DNA of 6,388 nt, from positions 1 through 6,388 of the forward strand of contig CAKZOQ010000204.1 in assembly GCA_937136445.1 (NCBI GenBank), read 5' to 3'. This DNA comes from an uncultured Gemmatimonadota bacterium. GTDB lineage: Bacteria > Gemmatimonadota > Gemmatimonadetes > Longimicrobiales > Gaopeijiaceae. Under the pieces are notes generated by a model. The model had not been told where the DNA came from. It ran no database searches and saw nothing but the letters and a program-made list of their open reading frames with translations. Shown in pieces: positions 5,819 through 6,388 of the stretch (position 1 is its first letter; each line of letters opens with the position of its first letter). The translations under genes were made by a program, and so were the position numbers.

Positions 5819-6388
5819 TCAGGATGAGGGGGAGACGTTCTTCTCCGCGCGCCCGGCGACGAGCTCGTCGACGATGCGGCGCAGGGCTCGCACACAAGAG
5901 ACAAGGCGCGGACCGGGACGGCCCAGGTAGGGCTCGCCGACGCAGTACACCCGCCCTTCCTGCACGAAGTCCAACTCTTGCCATGCCTCGTTCCCGAGGA
6001 CCACGTCGGGGCGGTATTTGTCCGGATGGACGCCGCACCAGGAGAGCACCACCGCGTCCGGGGCACGCTCCGCCACCTCGTCGTCCTCCATGGGGCGGCT
6101 CTTCACCGGCTCGTGGCCCAGGACCGCCCGACCGCCGGCGGCCTCGATGACGTCGGTGGCCCAGGACTGGGCGCCCGGGGTGATGACCGGCTTGGGCCAC
6201 CACTGCACCAGGATGGCGGGCCGAGGGTCGTCCTCGGGGGCAGGGCCGTCGGCGTCCGACGGGGAGGGGCGCCCGTCTCCCAGCTCGGCCCGCATCGACT
6301 GGACCAGCGGCTCCGCCTGCTCCGGCACGCCCAACCGCTCCGCCAGGTCCCGGATGTCCCGGTAGACGTCGGCGAGGCAGGTGGGCTC
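5819..6388 (-). CDS. BtuF-like cobalamin/metal-chelate-binding protein (helical-backbone receptor); 5' end outside window
   Basis: The frame is open to the right edge, so the start lies beyond it; 189 residues are visible of a family usually near 270-300, leaving the end of the backbone helix and the whole second lobe. Visible landmarks: DVYRDIRDLAERLG (residues 7-20), the interlobe helix; ILVQWWPKPVITPG (59-72), opening the second lobe; SWATDVIEAAGG (75-86); APDAVVLSWCGV (109-120); and GEPYLGRPGPRLV (151-163). This WWP...SWCG...PYLGRPGPRL set is typical of proteins annotated as cobalamin-binding or ABC substrate-binding (COG0614, PF01497 type). They normally act outside the inner membrane, delivering corrinoid or Fe-siderophore to a BtuCD-like importer; the signal region is not visible. 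Residues 37-57 are a Pro/Asp-rich linker (GDGRPSPSDADG onward) between the helix and lobe 2. The gene is followed after 32 bases by the carbonic anhydrase gene on the same strand. No importer subunits are in the window; cobalamin over siderophore is inferred. Confidence 0.88.
   Translation of the reverse strand, partial: EPTCLADVYRDIRDLAERLGVPEQAEPLVQSMRAELGDGRPSPSDADGPAPEDDPRPAILVQWWPKPVITPGAQSWATDVIEAAGGRAVLGHEPVKSRPMEDDEVAERAPDAVVLSWCGVHPDKYRPDVVLGNEAWQELDFVQEGRVYCVGEPYLGRPGPRLVSCVRALRRIVDELVAGRAEKNVSPSS

Noticed and set aside
5178..6203. A 341-codon minus-strand frame that would extend carbonic anhydrase by about 139 residues at the N-terminus.
   Set aside because: The extension overlaps the BtuF-like gene in another frame and reads as Arg/Gly/Pro-rich shadow sequence. 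The conserved carbonic anhydrase domain starts just after the ATG at 5786.

Overview
The window is a very GC-rich bacterial chromosome segment (by eye about 70% G+C, third codon positions almost all G or C). It carries six protein genes packed with short gaps. I see no rRNA, tRNA, CRISPR array, insertion sequence, integrase or other sign of a mobile element. A macrolide-exporter-like permease of the 'duplicated orphan permease' type next to housekeeping metabolism suggests Gemmatimonadota or Acidobacteriota. This is an inference from gene-family habit, not from a phylogenetic marker.

Plus strand, left to right. (1) 3-2036: the 3' two thirds or more of an MacB/FtsX-like permease with two FtsX cores, cut by the window edge. 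(2) A 96-base gap before ilvD with an imperfect GC hairpin and at best a weak promoter candidate. (3) 2133-3836: ilvD, dihydroxy-acid dehydratase of the three-cysteine type. (4) 3833-4783: a ketopantoate reductase family gene (panE) whose GTG start overlaps the ilvD stop by four bases. (5) 4886-5158: a 90-residue protein I do not recognise.

Minus strand, right to left. (6) 6388-5819: the C-terminal part of a BtuF-like metal-chelate/cobalamin-binding protein, cut by the right edge. (7) 5786-5178: a complete beta-class carbonic anhydrase. The two are separated by 32 bases that are almost entirely a four-run G-tract on the plus strand. The two gene sets converge, with only 19 bases between the stops at 5158 and 5178.

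Functionally, the strongest link is ilvD-panE. IlvD makes 2-oxoisovalerate (and 2-oxo-3-methylvalerate). The first leads to valine, leucine and, through PanB and PanE, to pantoate and coenzyme A. The PanE-like protein keeps the catalytic Lys and Glu but lacks three Asn known from the E. coli enzyme, so its exact substrate is open. The carbonic anhydrase and the BtuF-like gene are probably cotranscribed but have no obvious shared pathway. I found no convincing previously undescribed system. The points most worth a second look are the divergent PanE pocket, the G-tract in the carbonic anhydrase leader, and the unassigned 90-residue gene.
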